This document shows positions 11,189 to 19,717 of a DNA stretch of 64,000 bases, piece after piece. Under the pieces are notes generated by a model. The model did no database searches. It was not told the DNA's origin and worked only from the letters and a program-made list of their open reading frames with translations. Both the position numbers and the translations under genes were made by a program. Every line of letters starts with the position of its first letter. Position 1 is the stretch's first letter. Where the stretch lies: contig NZ_CP023406.1 in the NCBI RefSeq assembly GCF_002327105.1, positions 2,294,001 through 2,358,000 of the forward strand, in the 5' to 3' direction. Source of the DNA: Luteimonas chenhongjianii. Its GTDB lineage: Bacteria; Pseudomonadota; Gammaproteobacteria; Xanthomonadales; Xanthomonadaceae.

Positions 11189-12112
11189 TCACCGCGCGAG
11201 TGCGGCTTCGCCGCCTGCGTCCTCACAGAACTTCGCGCGGTATTCCATCGCCTTGGGCATCAAGCCCTCGAGTGTCTGGATGCGCGTACCGGGGTTGGGG
11301 TGGGTGGAGGCGAATTCCGGTTGAGATTGCCCACCACTGGCGGCCGACATCCGCTCCCACAGCGGCACCGCCTGATGTGGATCGAAGCAGGCCGCGGCCG
11401 CAAGCAGCAGGCCGACGTTGTCGGCCTCGGTCTCGTGCTTGCGCGCGTAAGGCAGCAGATAGCCGTAGCCCATCGCGGCCATCGCCATCTGCTGTTGCTG
11501 CGGGTCCATGCCGCTGAGCGACCCCGCCATCTGGCCGATCTGGGTCAGCCGCTGCTGGGCCATGCGTTGCGCACCGTGCCGCAACAGCGCGTGCGCGATC
11601 TCGTGCCCCATCACTACCGCCAGGGCGTCGGAGTTCTGCGCCACGGGCAGCAGGCCGGTGTAGACCGCCATCTTGCCGCCGGGCAGGCAGAACGCGTTGG
11701 CCTGGTCCGACTCGAGCACATTGACCTCCCAGTCGAAGGTCTCCGAGAACCGGGTCGGTTCCAGTCCGTGCTCGCGCGCAAGCTCGGCCTCGACGGCGTC
11801 GACCTTGGCGATCAGCCGCTCGGCGATCAGGCGCACTTCCTTCGCGACCTCGCTGTCGGGATCCACCGGCCGCTCCTGGCCCATGATCTCCTGGTAGGCC
11901 TGCAGGCCGAGCGACTTCTCGTCCTCGATATCCAGCGAGCGGTCGATCAGCACTTTCTCGCCGGTCACCGGGTCAACGGTCCGGTTGGAGAAGTAGTAGT
12001 ACGCGCCATACGCGGCGAACAGCGCCACGATGACGATGCGCATGCCGAAGCGACGCCGTGGGGGGCGCGTGCTCTGGCGGCGGTCGTCGCGGCCGAACGG
12101 ATCCTGTCTCAT
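11189..12112 (-). CDS. M48-family membrane-anchored metalloprotease
   Basis: A 307-residue zinc protease of the LoiP/BepA-like M48C group. A basic N-terminal tail (about 22 residues, rich in Arg) precedes one membrane segment at about 24-42 (MRIVIVALFAAYGAYYYF). The catalytic domain carries HEIAHALLRHG and the third ligand glutamate in ETEADNVG; NAFCLPGG is the usual M48 substrate-edge motif. With the Arg-rich tail inside, the catalytic part should face the periplasm. The start at 12112 is backed by GGGAG. It lies 31 bp downstream of the FGE-like lipoprotein gene and is probably co-transcribed with it, suggesting envelope quality control, though the link is inferred. Confidence 0.9.
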   Translation of the reverse strand: MRQDPFGRDDRRQSTRPPRRRFGMRIVIVALFAAYGAYYYFSNRTVDPVTGEKVLIDRSLDIEDEKSLGLQAYQEIMGQERPVDPDSEVAKEVRLIAERLIAKVDAVEAELAREHGLEPTRFSETFDWEVNVLESDQANAFCLPGGKMAVYTGLLPVAQNSDALAVVMGHEIAHALLRHGAQRMAQQRLTQIGQMAGSLSGMDPQQQQMAMAAMGYGYLLPYARKHETEADNVGLLLAAAACFDPHQAVPLWERMSAASGGQSQPEFASTHPNPGTRIQTLEGLMPKAMEYRAKFCEDAGGEAALAR

Positions 12113-12143
12113 GTTTTCTCCCGGACCGGTTGCCCGGCATTGA

Positions 12144-13991
12144 TCACAGTTCGCGCACCACGCGGAACCCGAGTCTGGCATTGGTGGTGTCCACCTGCGC
12201 GAGTGCCCGCCAGCTGGCGCGGGTCTGCGCTGGTGAACTGGCCCAGGAGCCGCCGCGGATCACCTGGTTGCGGCACCCCGGATTGATCCAGGCCGAGCCG
12301 TCCTCCGGCGCGCGGCGATAGTTCTCGTGCCAGCAGTCGGCCATCCATTCGCTGACGTTGCCAGCCAGGTCGTGAACGCCCCAGCTATTGGGCCGGAACG
12401 CGCCCGTCGGCGCCGGGCCCCAGTAGCCATCGCCGTAGTCCGGAAACGCGTTGCCCCATCTGCGGCCGCTCGGCGAGCGGTCGAGGGCACCGGTCATGTT
12501 GCCCGTCCCCTCGGGGGGTGTGCCCTCGCCCCACGGGAACCGCTCGCTGCTGCCGCTGCGGAACGCGTACTCGAATTCCGCCTCGCTCGGCAGGCGGTAG
12601 CGATGCCCGCTCTGCGCGGACAGCCAGTCGACGTAGGCCTGCGCATCCTTGGCGCTGACGTGCAGGACCGGCATCGTGTCGCCCGCAGGCCGACCGACAT
12701 AGTCCGAGCGCCAGTCCACGTTGCTGCGTCGCAGGAAGTTGCCGGTACGCTCGTCATAGGCCATCGAGAAGCCGCGGCGCATGGCGCGCGACTGGTAGCC
12801 GGTGGCATCGACGAAACGCCGGAACTCGCCGACCGAGACCTCGCGCACCCCCATCGCGAAGCCGCGTTCGAAGCGCACGCCATGACGCGGGCGCTCGTTG
12901 TCGGCGGCGTCGTCGTCGCCCGGCAGCGCACCCATCATGAAACCGCCGTGCGGCAACACGATCATCTGCGGGCCGCGCGCGCCGCCTTCGAGCGCATCGG
13001 TGAAGACCTGGCCGGGGCGGAAGTCGCCGTAGTGCACCGCCCGGTCGATACGCTCGCGCAGGTCGTTGGCGACGGGGTCGCCCGGCTCGGCGATCGCGAT
13101 GATCTGCGCCAGGCGTGCTCGGGCCACGCTGACACCGTTGATCCGGGGCAAGGCGTCGACGCCTTCGTCCCGCAGGCGGCGCACATGCGCCGCGCGTACG
13201 CCCTCGAGACGGCGCCGCGCGTCCTCGACGGTCGGAAACCCGGGACGGATGTCCGCCGCGTGCGTGAGCCACTCGGAAGCCAGGCGATAGTCCGCCGCTT
13301 CGGCAGCGAGCTCGGCGCGACGGATCATTGCGCTCTCGACCGCGGCCATGCCCTGCATCGCGCGTGGCTGTCCGGGGCGCTCCGCCAGCACCTGCCGGAA
13401 CAGCGCCAGCGCGCCGCCACCCGATTCGCCCAGGTCGCCAGCCTGCAGGGCGCGCTCGGCCGCGCGATTGAGTTCCCGCAGGCGGTCGGCTTGGTCGACG
13501 CGCTCCAGATAGGCCACCACCGCCGGATCGCCCGGCGCGAGATACCGGGCGACTGCAGCGAACTCGTGGGCGGCGCGCATGCCGGCCGCCGAGTCGAGTG
13601 TGTCGACTTCGACGAGCGCCTGCGCACCGAGCTCGAGCAGCCGGGCCTGGGCGCGCTGCAGGCCGCGCGCGGACGCGCGCTCATACCCCGGCACGCTGGC
13701 CAGCCCCAGGTACAAGGGGATTGCCGAATCAGCTGTCGCGTAGAGATCGTCCGCGGCCAGCGCCTCGCCTGCCTGCACGAGCGCCGCCTCGGGATCCTCC
13801 GCCGGCAGGGTGACAGCCGGGGGCGTCCAGTTGAGCGCGGCAACGACCGCATCGTCGCCGCTGATCGTGACGCTGCCATCGCCGATCTCGACCTGACTGG
13901 CGACAGGCTCGTCGCGGCAGCCCGCAAGGACGAGCGCGCACAGCAACGCGGCGACGAGGATGCTGCGCAAACCTGGCTCCCGAAAACGCAT
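12144..13991 (-). CDS. lipoprotein with C-terminal FGE/SUMF1-like domain
   Basis: A 615-residue predicted lipoprotein: residues 1-25 form a signal with the lipobox VLAGC (Cys25). A long helical central part (about 60-330) has repeat-like helices reminiscent of TPRs. The C-terminal part (about 345-615) is a formylglycine-generating-enzyme-type domain with MVREVSVGEF-like, RLPSEAEFEYAFR, DLAGNVSEWMAD and RGGSWASSP blocks. The active-site cysteines expected in true FGE after the GGS motif are absent (ASSPAQTRASW), so sulfatase activation is unlikely; a sugar- or peptide-binding scaffold role is more plausible. It is the first gene of a pair with the M48 protease and is divergent from rnd. Confidence 0.88.
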   Translation of the reverse strand: MRFREPGLRSILVAALLCALVLAGCRDEPVASQVEIGDGSVTISGDDAVVAALNWTPPAVTLPAEDPEAALVQAGEALAADDLYATADSAIPLYLGLASVPGYERASARGLQRAQARLLELGAQALVEVDTLDSAAGMRAAHEFAAVARYLAPGDPAVVAYLERVDQADRLRELNRAAERALQAGDLGESGGGALALFRQVLAERPGQPRAMQGMAAVESAMIRRAELAAEAADYRLASEWLTHAADIRPGFPTVEDARRRLEGVRAAHVRRLRDEGVDALPRINGVSVARARLAQIIAIAEPGDPVANDLRERIDRAVHYGDFRPGQVFTDALEGGARGPQMIVLPHGGFMMGALPGDDDAADNERPRHGVRFERGFAMGVREVSVGEFRRFVDATGYQSRAMRRGFSMAYDERTGNFLRRSNVDWRSDYVGRPAGDTMPVLHVSAKDAQAYVDWLSAQSGHRYRLPSEAEFEYAFRSGSSERFPWGEGTPPEGTGNMTGALDRSPSGRRWGNAFPDYGDGYWGPAPTGAFRPNSWGVHDLAGNVSEWMADCWHENYRRAPEDGSAWINPGCRNQVIRGGSWASSPAQTRASWRALAQVDTTNARLGFRVVREL

Positions 13992-14082
13992 CGCGGCAGA
14001 TTAAGCCATCACGCCAGTGGCGGCGATGCGCGCCGATCACGGCGATTGCCGCGATGCCCGCACGCCGCTAGGCTCTGCGCGC

Positions 14083-15210
14083 ATGTCATCTCCCAATTCC
14101 TGCTGGATCAGTGATCCGGCAACGCTGCAGGCCCGCCTGCCGTCCGCGCCGGCCCGTGTAGGCCTGGATACCGAGTTCATCCGTGAACGCACCTTCTGGC
14201 CGCAGCTGGCGCTGGTGCAGATCGCGGTCGAGACCGCCGACGGGATCGAGGTCCTGCTCGTCGACCCGCTTGCCCCGGGTATCGCCGAAGCGCTGCGCCC
14301 CATGCTCGGCGATCCGGCCATCCTCAAGATCATGCACAGCGCCAGCGAGGACCTCGTCGCCTTCGGCCATGCCTGCGGCGCCGTGCCTGCGCCGCTGTTC
14401 GACACCCAGATCGCCGCCGCGATCTCGGGCACCGGCGCCGGCATGGGCTACCAGCGCCTGGTGCAGGAGACGCTGGGCGTCGCGCTTTCCAAGGGCGAGA
14501 CGCGCTCCGACTGGCTGCGCCGTCCGCTGTCGGCCACGCAGCTCGAATACGCGGTCGACGACGTCGCGCATCTCTTCGATCTGCACGACACGCTGGCCGC
14601 CAGGCTCGATGCGCTGGACCGTGCGGCCTGGCTGGCCGAGGACTGCGCGCGCCTGGTGGCGACCGCGGGGAACATGGAAGGCGAGCGCTGGCCGCAGCTC
14701 GGCGGCCGCGCCGGGCTGTACCTCGATGCCGACGCGCAGCGCCGTCTGGCGCGGCTGCTGCGCTGGCGTGAGCAGTACGCGCGCAGCCAGGACCGTCCAC
14801 GCAGCTGGATCCTCGACAATGAACTCGCCACCCTGCTCGCCCGCGATCCGCCGGCGGACATGGCCGCCCTGCAGCAGCGCCTCGATGCGCATCCCAAGGC
14901 GCCGCGAAAGCTGACCACGGTGATCTGGAATGCGCTGACCACGCCCCTGCCCGACGAAGCGGAGATGCCGCTGTCGCGCGGCGAGGAGCCCGACCGCAAG
15001 CAGCTCAAGCGTCTGCAGCAGGCAGTCGCCGAGCGCAGCGCGGCGCTCGGCCTGCCCGATGGCGTGCTCGCATCCCGCAAGGGGCTCGAGGCCATGCTCG
15101 AAGGCGCCGACTGGCCCGGTGCCCTGTCGGGCTGGCGTCGTGGCCAGCTCGAAGCTGCGCTTGCGCCCCTGCTCGAAAGGACTGGCGAGGCGCGGAACGG
15201 ATCCGTATAA
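14083..15210 (+). CDS. rnd: ribonuclease D
   Basis: A 375-residue 3'-5' exoribonuclease that trims tRNA precursors and other small RNAs. The DEDDy catalytic motifs are present: GLDTEFIRE (Exo I), HSASEDLVAF (Exo II) and YAVDDVAHL (Exo III with the tyrosine). An HRDC domain follows at about 215-290, plus a C-terminal helical region. Length equals E. coli RNase D. The ATG at 14083 begins the conserved part. A tRNA-Ala gene starts only 15 bp after the stop, and its promoter appears to overlap the stop codon, an apt neighbour for a tRNA-processing enzyme. Confidence 0.96.
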   Translation: MSSPNSCWISDPATLQARLPSAPARVGLDTEFIRERTFWPQLALVQIAVETADGIEVLLVDPLAPGIAEALRPMLGDPAILKIMHSASEDLVAFGHACGAVPAPLFDTQIAAAISGTGAGMGYQRLVQETLGVALSKGETRSDWLRRPLSATQLEYAVDDVAHLFDLHDTLAARLDALDRAAWLAEDCARLVATAGNMEGERWPQLGGRAGLYLDADAQRRLARLLRWREQYARSQDRPRSWILDNELATLLARDPPADMAALQQRLDAHPKAPRKLTTVIWNALTTPLPDEAEMPLSRGEEPDRKQLKRLQQAVAERSAALGLPDGVLASRKGLEAMLEGADWPGALSGWRRGQLEAALAPLLERTGEARNGSV

Positions 15211-15211
15211 T
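15206..15211 (+). promoter_or_regulatory. -10 box of the tRNA-Ala promoter
   Basis: A perfect TATAAT overlaps the rnd stop codon and lies 14 bp before the first base of the mature tRNA, the right distance for a short leader. The -35 region, around 15183-15188 inside rnd, is poor. No other perfect TATAAT stood out in this neighbourhood. Confidence 0.6.
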
Positions 15212-15225
15212 CGCCAACGCACCAT

Positions 15226-15301
15226 GGGGCCATAGCTCAGCTGGGAGAGCGCGTCGTTCGCATCGACGAGGTCAGGAGTTCGATCCTCCTTGGCTCCACC
15301 A
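15226..15301 (+). tRNA. tRNA-Ala (anticodon CGC)
   Basis: A complete 76-nt tRNA including an encoded CCA end. The acceptor stem GGGGCCA/TGGCTCC contains the G3-U70 wobble that identifies alanine tRNAs. The anticodon stem CGTCG/CGACG encloses the loop TTCGCAT, giving anticodon CGC, which reads GCG. The T-arm AGGAG-TTCGATC-CTCCT and the D-arm with AGCTGGGA are standard. A rare-looking but useful gene in a high-GC genome, where GCG is a frequent codon. Confidence 0.97.
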
Positions 15302-15309
15302 TGGATACC

Positions 15310-15345
15310 GCAGAAAAGCCAGGACCCAGGTCCTGGCTTTTCTGC
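15310..15345. terminator. bidirectional terminator between tRNA-Ala and DUF6165 gene
   Basis: Two perfectly complementary 17-base arms (GCAGAAAAGCCAGGACC and its complement) are separated by only CA, giving a long stem with AAAA on one side and TTTT on the other. It lies 9 bp after the tRNA and 21 bp beyond the stop of the leftward DUF6165 gene, so it can serve both. Confidence 0.9.
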
Positions 15346-15365
15346 TTTCCGGGCAACCGTCCCGG

Positions 15366-15749
15366 TCAGCGGTACTGCTTTTCCTCGACGAAGCGTGAGC
15401 CCGCAAGCCGGTTGATCCGGTTCTTGAGTTCGACGCGGTCTCCATTGTGACGCGCGACCGCCCGCGCCAGATCGATGAATTCCTCGCCGAAATCCTGCGC
15501 CGCCTCTTTCGCGCGCAACGCATCCTGGACGTCCCACATGCGCGTGTTGGCGGCCCGCAGCGCGGTCTTCAGCTCGGTCATTTCGGCTTGCGCGGCTGCC
15601 AGCGGCGCCCACAGCGGCAGCAGGCCATCGAGTTCGGTGCGGACGTTCTGCAGCTTCTGCGGGTCCGCGATCCGCTCGGCCTTGATCTCGAGAATGGTGA
15701 TCTTGTCGGCGAGTTCGCCGATCGAGACCGGGGCCAGGATCGTGCTCAT
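15366..15749 (-). CDS. DUF6165 family protein
   Basis: A 127-residue soluble helical protein of unknown function. The family N-terminus is clear: a short lead then PVSIGELADKITILEIKAER. The remainder is heptad-like and charged with an ELKNRINRL stretch near the C-terminus, suggesting a helical bundle. AGAGGAC lies upstream of the ATG at 15749. Members often sit near cell-surface polysaccharide genes in other bacteria; nothing here supports that, since neighbours are a tRNA and a small channel protein. It is divergent from the MscS-like gene. Confidence 0.8.
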   Translation of the reverse strand: MSTILAPVSIGELADKITILEIKAERIADPQKLQNVRTELDGLLPLWAPLAAAQAEMTELKTALRAANTRMWDVQDALRAKEAAQDFGEEFIDLARAVARHNGDRVELKNRINRLAGSRFVEEKQYR

Positions 15750-15886
15750 GGAAAGTCCTCTAATGCATGTACGCGGGCCGGCCATGGTAGCGCCGCGATC
15801 GCCTGGCCGGCCCGGAGCGGTGCTGGGGATCTCGCCTGCGGCGTAAACTGCGCGCCGGCGCGATCGGCGCCATACGTGGAGCACCC

Positions 15887-16495
15887 GTGCGTTATCAGCA
15901 TCGCCTGCCCGTCTGGCTGCACGACTGGATCGACCTCTTCCTGCCGGTCGCGCAGATCCTGCTGATCGTGCTTGCCGCCTGGCTGTTGCGCGTGTGCATG
16001 CGCCGGCTCATCGCGCGTATAGGCCATCGCTATACATTGCCGGCCGAAGCGGTCGTGGGTGCGCGCCGCGTCAGCTCGTTCCTGATCTATGCCGGCGCGC
16101 TGCTGATGGTCCTCGAGCGCCTGGGCGTGTCGGGGACGGTGTTGTGGACCGCGTTCACCGGCTTTGCCGCGGTTGCGGCGGTCGCGTTCTTTGCCGCCTG
16201 GAGCGTGCTGTCGAACATCTTCTGCACGATGCTGATCCTGACCACGCGCCCGTTCCGGCTCTACGACCATGTGGAGTTGCTGGAGAACGGCGAGAAGCCC
16301 GGGCTGCGCGGCCAGGTCGTGGACATCAACCTCATCTACACCACGCTGCGCGAGAGCGACGATGGCGATGGTGCCGGCACCAGCCTGCAGATCCCCAACA
16401 GCCTGTTCTTCCAGCGGGCGCTGCGCCGGTGGCGCGGGGGCGCATTGCCGACCGCGCGCAGCCGCGGCGGCGCAGTCGATCCGCTCGACGTCTGA
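15887..16495 (+). CDS. small MscS-type mechanosensitive channel
   Basis: A 202-residue inner-membrane protein with three hydrophobic segments (about 18-36, 65-82 and 95-120), followed by the MscS pore-lining and beta domain signature SNIFCTMLILTTRPFRLYD. The domain is shorter than E. coli MscS (286), with only a brief C-terminal cytoplasmic part containing LQIPNSLFF. The family opens under membrane tension to release solutes. The start is a GTG at 15887 with GTGGAG upstream; no ATG gives a sensible N-terminus. It converges with the AI-2E-type permease gene at a 22-bp gap. Confidence 0.82.
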   Translation: MRYQHRLPVWLHDWIDLFLPVAQILLIVLAAWLLRVCMRRLIARIGHRYTLPAEAVVGARRVSSFLIYAGALLMVLERLGVSGTVLWTAFTGFAAVAAVAFFAAWSVLSNIFCTMLILTTRPFRLYDHVELLENGEKPGLRGQVVDINLIYTTLRESDDGDGAGTSLQIPNSLFFQRALRRWRGGALPTARSRGGAVDPLDV

Positions 16496-16517
16496 GCTGC
16501 CCCGCGCCGGGCGGTGC

Positions 16518-17558
16518 CTATCGGTCTTCCCCCGGCACACTCACCTCGGTGCCCAAGGTCTCGCGCACGTACAGCTGCTTGACCAGCACGTAGAGCACCA
16601 CCGTCAGCGGCGCGGCGAGCAGCAGACCGACGGTGCCCTGCAGGCTGCCGAAGATCACCAATGAGAACAGCAGCACCGCCGGCGGCAGTTCCACCGCGCG
16701 CTGCTGGATCAGCGGCTGCAACAGGTTGCCCTCGATCTGCTGGATCACCAGGTACAGCGCCGCGGTCGCCAGCCCGATCTGCGGGCTCACGGTGAAGCCC
16801 AGCAGGATGCCCGGGATGGCGGCCGCGATCGGCCCGACGATCGGCACGAAATCAAGCAGGAATGCGATCAGTCCGAGCGCGAACGGGGCCGGCACGCCCA
16901 GCAGCCACAGGCCCAGCCCGGTCAGCAGGCCCACCGCGAGCATCGCGACGAGTTGCCCGCCCAGCCAGAGCCGCAGCGCCGCGGCGCTCGCGGAGAGGGC
17001 ATCGCCCGCCACTGCGCGCGCGCTGGGCGGCACCAGCAACAGCAGGCCGTTGCGGTACATCTGCGGCTGTGCGGCGATATAGATCGCACCCACCAGCACA
17101 AGGAACATGTCCACCACGCCGCCGGAGACGGTGATCGCGATCGCGCCGGCGCTGCTGACAATGCGGCCCATGCTGTCGCGCAGGGTCTCGAGCTGGTCGC
17201 TGACGAACGCACCCAGGCTGGTCCCATCCAGCCACTGCTCGAACTGTGCATATGCGCCGGGCAACGCCTCGGTGAGTTTGGACATCTCGCCCGATACCTG
17301 CGCCCCGAAGAGCCACAGCAGCAGCGCCAGCCCCCCGCCGAGCAGGATCAGGACGATAGCAAGTGCCAGTCCGTCGCCGACGGGCACCAGCCGTTGCAGC
17401 AGATGCGCCAGCGACAGGAACAACGCGGCGACGACGACCGCGCCGAATACCAGCATGAACACTGGAAGCAACGCCCAGGCCAGCACGAGAAGAACGACGA
17501 GCGCGAGGACGATCAGGACCTTGCGGGTGAATGGAACAAGATCCTGCGACTGCGGCAT
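16518..17558 (-). CDS. AI-2E/PerM family membrane transporter
   Basis: A 346-residue polytopic inner-membrane protein with about eight hydrophobic segments and a soluble insert at about 95-135. The C-terminal family signature is present: LDFVPIVGPIAAAIPG and IQQIEGNLLQPLIQQRAVELPP. Members are named after the AI-2 exporter TqsA but include sodium/proton antiporters and proteins of unknown substrate. The function here is therefore open. The start has GGGAG seven bases upstream. A small DksA-type zinc-finger gene lies 85 bp upstream on the same strand and may share the transcript. Confidence 0.88.
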   Translation of the reverse strand: MPQSQDLVPFTRKVLIVLALVVLLVLAWALLPVFMLVFGAVVVAALFLSLAHLLQRLVPVGDGLALAIVLILLGGGLALLLWLFGAQVSGEMSKLTEALPGAYAQFEQWLDGTSLGAFVSDQLETLRDSMGRIVSSAGAIAITVSGGVVDMFLVLVGAIYIAAQPQMYRNGLLLLVPPSARAVAGDALSASAAALRLWLGGQLVAMLAVGLLTGLGLWLLGVPAPFALGLIAFLLDFVPIVGPIAAAIPGILLGFTVSPQIGLATAALYLVIQQIEGNLLQPLIQQRAVELPPAVLLFSLVIFGSLQGTVGLLLAAPLTVVLYVLVKQLYVRETLGTEVSVPGEDR

Positions 17559-17643
17559 CCACGACTCCCTGGGGCACGGGCCGTCGGGCGACGGCGCGGG
17601 TCGTTATCCCACGCGCCGCGTCGATGCGCGGTGCAGGTTCACG

Positions 17644-17907
17644 TCAGCGCAGCTGACTGTCCTTGCTGCCGCGGCGGTTGAAGCCGCTGTGCGCCGCGTC
17701 GCTGTCGTGCGCCGCCTGGCAGTCCACGCATAGGCGTACGCCGGGCACCGCATTGCGCCGCGCCTCGGGAATCGGCGCATCGCATTCCTCGCAATGGGCA
17801 AGTCCGGGCCCGCTGCGCAGCTTGCTGCGGGCGCGTTCGATCGCATCCTTCACCGTGGCATCGATCTGGTCCTGCACCGCGCCATCACCCGCCCAGCCCG
17901 TGGCCAT
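17644..17907 (-). CDS. DksA/TraR-type C4 zinc-finger protein (YbiI-like)
   Basis: An 87-residue protein with one C4 zinc finger (CEEC about 22 residues before CVDC) and a short N-terminal helix (VQDQIDATVKDAIERAR). It lacks the long coiled coil of DksA and matches the E. coli YbiI type (88 residues), whose role is unclear. AGGAG lies upstream of the ATG at 17907. The acidic DxxDxA coiled-coil tip needed for RNA polymerase modulation is not present, so direct DksA-like activity is doubtful. Confidence 0.85.
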   Translation of the reverse strand: MATGWAGDGAVQDQIDATVKDAIERARSKLRSGPGLAHCEECDAPIPEARRNAVPGVRLCVDCQAAHDSDAAHSGFNRRGSKDSQLR

Positions 17908-18022
17908 GACCGACTCCTCGAATGTCGCAACGACGAGTGCAGACCCTAGCAAGTGCGCCGTCGCGACAGGATGAGCCACCGCGGCGGTCCATAATGCGTG
18001 CGACCGAACTGCGAGGACCGAT

Positions 18023-18361
18023 ATGTCGCTGACCCTGCTGCTGCGTTGCGCCGATCCCGGGCGGACCCGCGCGTTCTACGACGCCCTGCCCGGCTTCACC
18101 GTCACCCATTCGGCCGGCGAGACCGTCACTGTCACCGGCCACGGCGGGCGCCTGGTGTTCACCGGCGCCGACCTGTGGAATCGCGCGCCGACGCTGACCG
18201 GCACCCTCTATTTCACCGTCGACGATGTCGAGTCGTGCTTCGCCCGCATGCAGGGCGCGGCCCAGCTTGCCTGGCCTCTGCAGGACATGCCGTACGGGGC
18301 CCGCGAGTTCGCGATCCTCGACTGCAACGGATACGTGCTGGCGTTCCAGCAGGGCAGCTGA
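18023..18361 (+). CDS. VOC/glyoxalase-fold protein
   Basis: A 112-residue protein with the two beta-alpha-beta-beta-beta units of the vicinal oxygen chelate fold. It begins LLLRCADPGRTRAFYDALPG and ends with REFAILDCNGYVLAFQQ, the usual second-module end with a glutamate/asparagine. The usual first-position His ligand is not obvious (CADPGRTRAFYD), so metal dependence is uncertain. Family members include glyoxalases, dioxygenases and antibiotic-binding proteins. GAGGA precedes the ATG. The next gene starts one base after the stop, so the two are likely co-translated. Confidence 0.8.
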   Translation: MSLTLLLRCADPGRTRAFYDALPGFTVTHSAGETVTVTGHGGRLVFTGADLWNRAPTLTGTLYFTVDDVESCFARMQGAAQLAWPLQDMPYGAREFAILDCNGYVLAFQQGS

Positions 18362-18362
18362 G

Positions 18363-19613
18363 GTGTCTGGCGCCATCCCCCCGCGGCTCGCCATCGTCGG
18401 TGGCGGGCCGGCCGGCCTGTTCGCCGCTGAGCGCGCGCGCGCCGCCGGGTTGCAGGTCGATCTGTTCGAAGGCAAAGGCTCGGTAGGTCGCAAGTTCCTG
18501 ATCGCCGGCAAGGGTGGTCTCAATCTCACCCATTCCGAGCCGCGTCCCGGATTCGATGCGCGATATGGCACACGCGCGCCGCACGTCGGCCGCTGGCTCG
18601 AGCGCTTCGATGCCGGCGCCCTGCGCGACTGGGCCGCGGCCCGCGGCGTGCCCACCTTCGTCGGCAGTTCGGGGCGCGTGTTCCCGGAGGATCTGAAGGC
18701 CGCGCCATTGCTGCGCGGCTGGGTCCGCTCATTGCGCGAGGACGGCGTGCGCTTCCATGTGCAGCATCGCTGGACGGGCTGGGACGCAGCCGGTGCACTG
18801 AGCTTCGAAACGCCCGACGGGCCGGTTGCGCACGTCGCCGACGCGAGCCTGCTGGCACTTGGCGGCGCGAGCTGGCCGCAGCTCGGATCCGACGGCGCGT
18901 GGCAAGCGATCCTCGCCGCGCGCGGTGTCGATGTCGCGCCGCTGGTGCCGGCCAACTGCGGATTCGACATCGGCTGGAGCGCGCATCTCGCCGAGCGCCA
19001 CGCCGGCGCGCCGCTCAAGCCGGTGGTCCTGCATTGGACCGGTCTGGACGGCCAGGCCTGCAGCCTGCAGGGGGAATGCGTACTGACCGCGACCGGCATC
19101 GAGGGCAGCGCGATCTACGCGATCTCCGCCGCCCTGCGCGACACGATCGCCCGCGACGGCAGCGCGCTGCTGGAGATCGACCTGGCGCCCGGCCGTGACC
19201 TCGCCCGGCTCACGCAGGACCTCGCGCGGCCGCGCGGCCGGCGCAGCATCGGCGAGCACCTGCGTCGCGCGACCGGGCTGGATGCCGCCAAGACCGCCCT
19301 GCTGTTCGAGCACCTCGATCGCCCGGCCCTGGAGGACCCTGCGCGTATCGCTGCCGCGATCAAGCGCCTGCCGCTGCGGCTGCGCAGCCCGCGCCCGATC
19401 GAAGAGGCGATCAGCAGCGCCGGTGGCGTGCGCCTCGAAGCCGTCACCGACGATCTGATGCTGAAGGCTCTGCCCGGCGTGTTCGTCGCCGGCGAGATGC
19501 TCGACTGGGAAGCGCCGACCGGCGGTTATCTGCTGACCGCCTGTTATGCGAGCGCCGCGGTGGCCGCTGACGGCGTGCTGGCGTGGTTGCGGGGGCCAGC
19601 CAACCCGGCATAG
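18363..19613 (+). CDS. TIGR03862/BaiN-YhiN-like flavoprotein
   Basis: A 416-residue NAD(P)/FAD-dependent oxidoreductase. The FAD dinucleotide-binding motif is IVGGGPAGLFAAE near the N-terminus, followed by the family block FLIAGKGGLNLTHSE, and the C-terminal GVFVAGEMLDWEAPTGGYL is the usual FAD-pyrophosphate contact. Homologues of HI0933/YhiN have unknown substrates; the BaiN branch includes bile-acid reductases. The start is taken as a GTG at 18363, directly after the VOC gene stop, as no ATG fits the N-terminus. The short spacing implies an operon, but no shared pathway is obvious. Confidence 0.85.
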   Translation: MSGAIPPRLAIVGGGPAGLFAAERARAAGLQVDLFEGKGSVGRKFLIAGKGGLNLTHSEPRPGFDARYGTRAPHVGRWLERFDAGALRDWAAARGVPTFVGSSGRVFPEDLKAAPLLRGWVRSLREDGVRFHVQHRWTGWDAAGALSFETPDGPVAHVADASLLALGGASWPQLGSDGAWQAILAARGVDVAPLVPANCGFDIGWSAHLAERHAGAPLKPVVLHWTGLDGQACSLQGECVLTATGIEGSAIYAISAALRDTIARDGSALLEIDLAPGRDLARLTQDLARPRGRRSIGEHLRRATGLDAAKTALLFEHLDRPALEDPARIAAAIKRLPLRLRSPRPIEEAISSAGGVRLEAVTDDLMLKALPGVFVAGEMLDWEAPTGGYLLTACYASAAVAADGVLAWLRGPANPA

Positions 19614-19717
19614 CCGCGCTGGCGCTGGTCGGCTGCACACCGCCCACGCCGTCGGCGCGGCCGCGACCGTCGCGCGGCCGGCCCGACCCGAAGCGGGTGC
19701 CCTGCGCCCACGTAGTC

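Noticed and set aside
12144..13991. sulfatase-activating formylglycine-generating enzyme
   Set aside because: The reactive cysteines after the GGS motif are absent and no sulfatase is nearby.
16518..17558. AI-2 quorum-signal exporter
   Set aside because: The family name is historical; no luxS or lsr genes are in the window and the family is functionally mixed.
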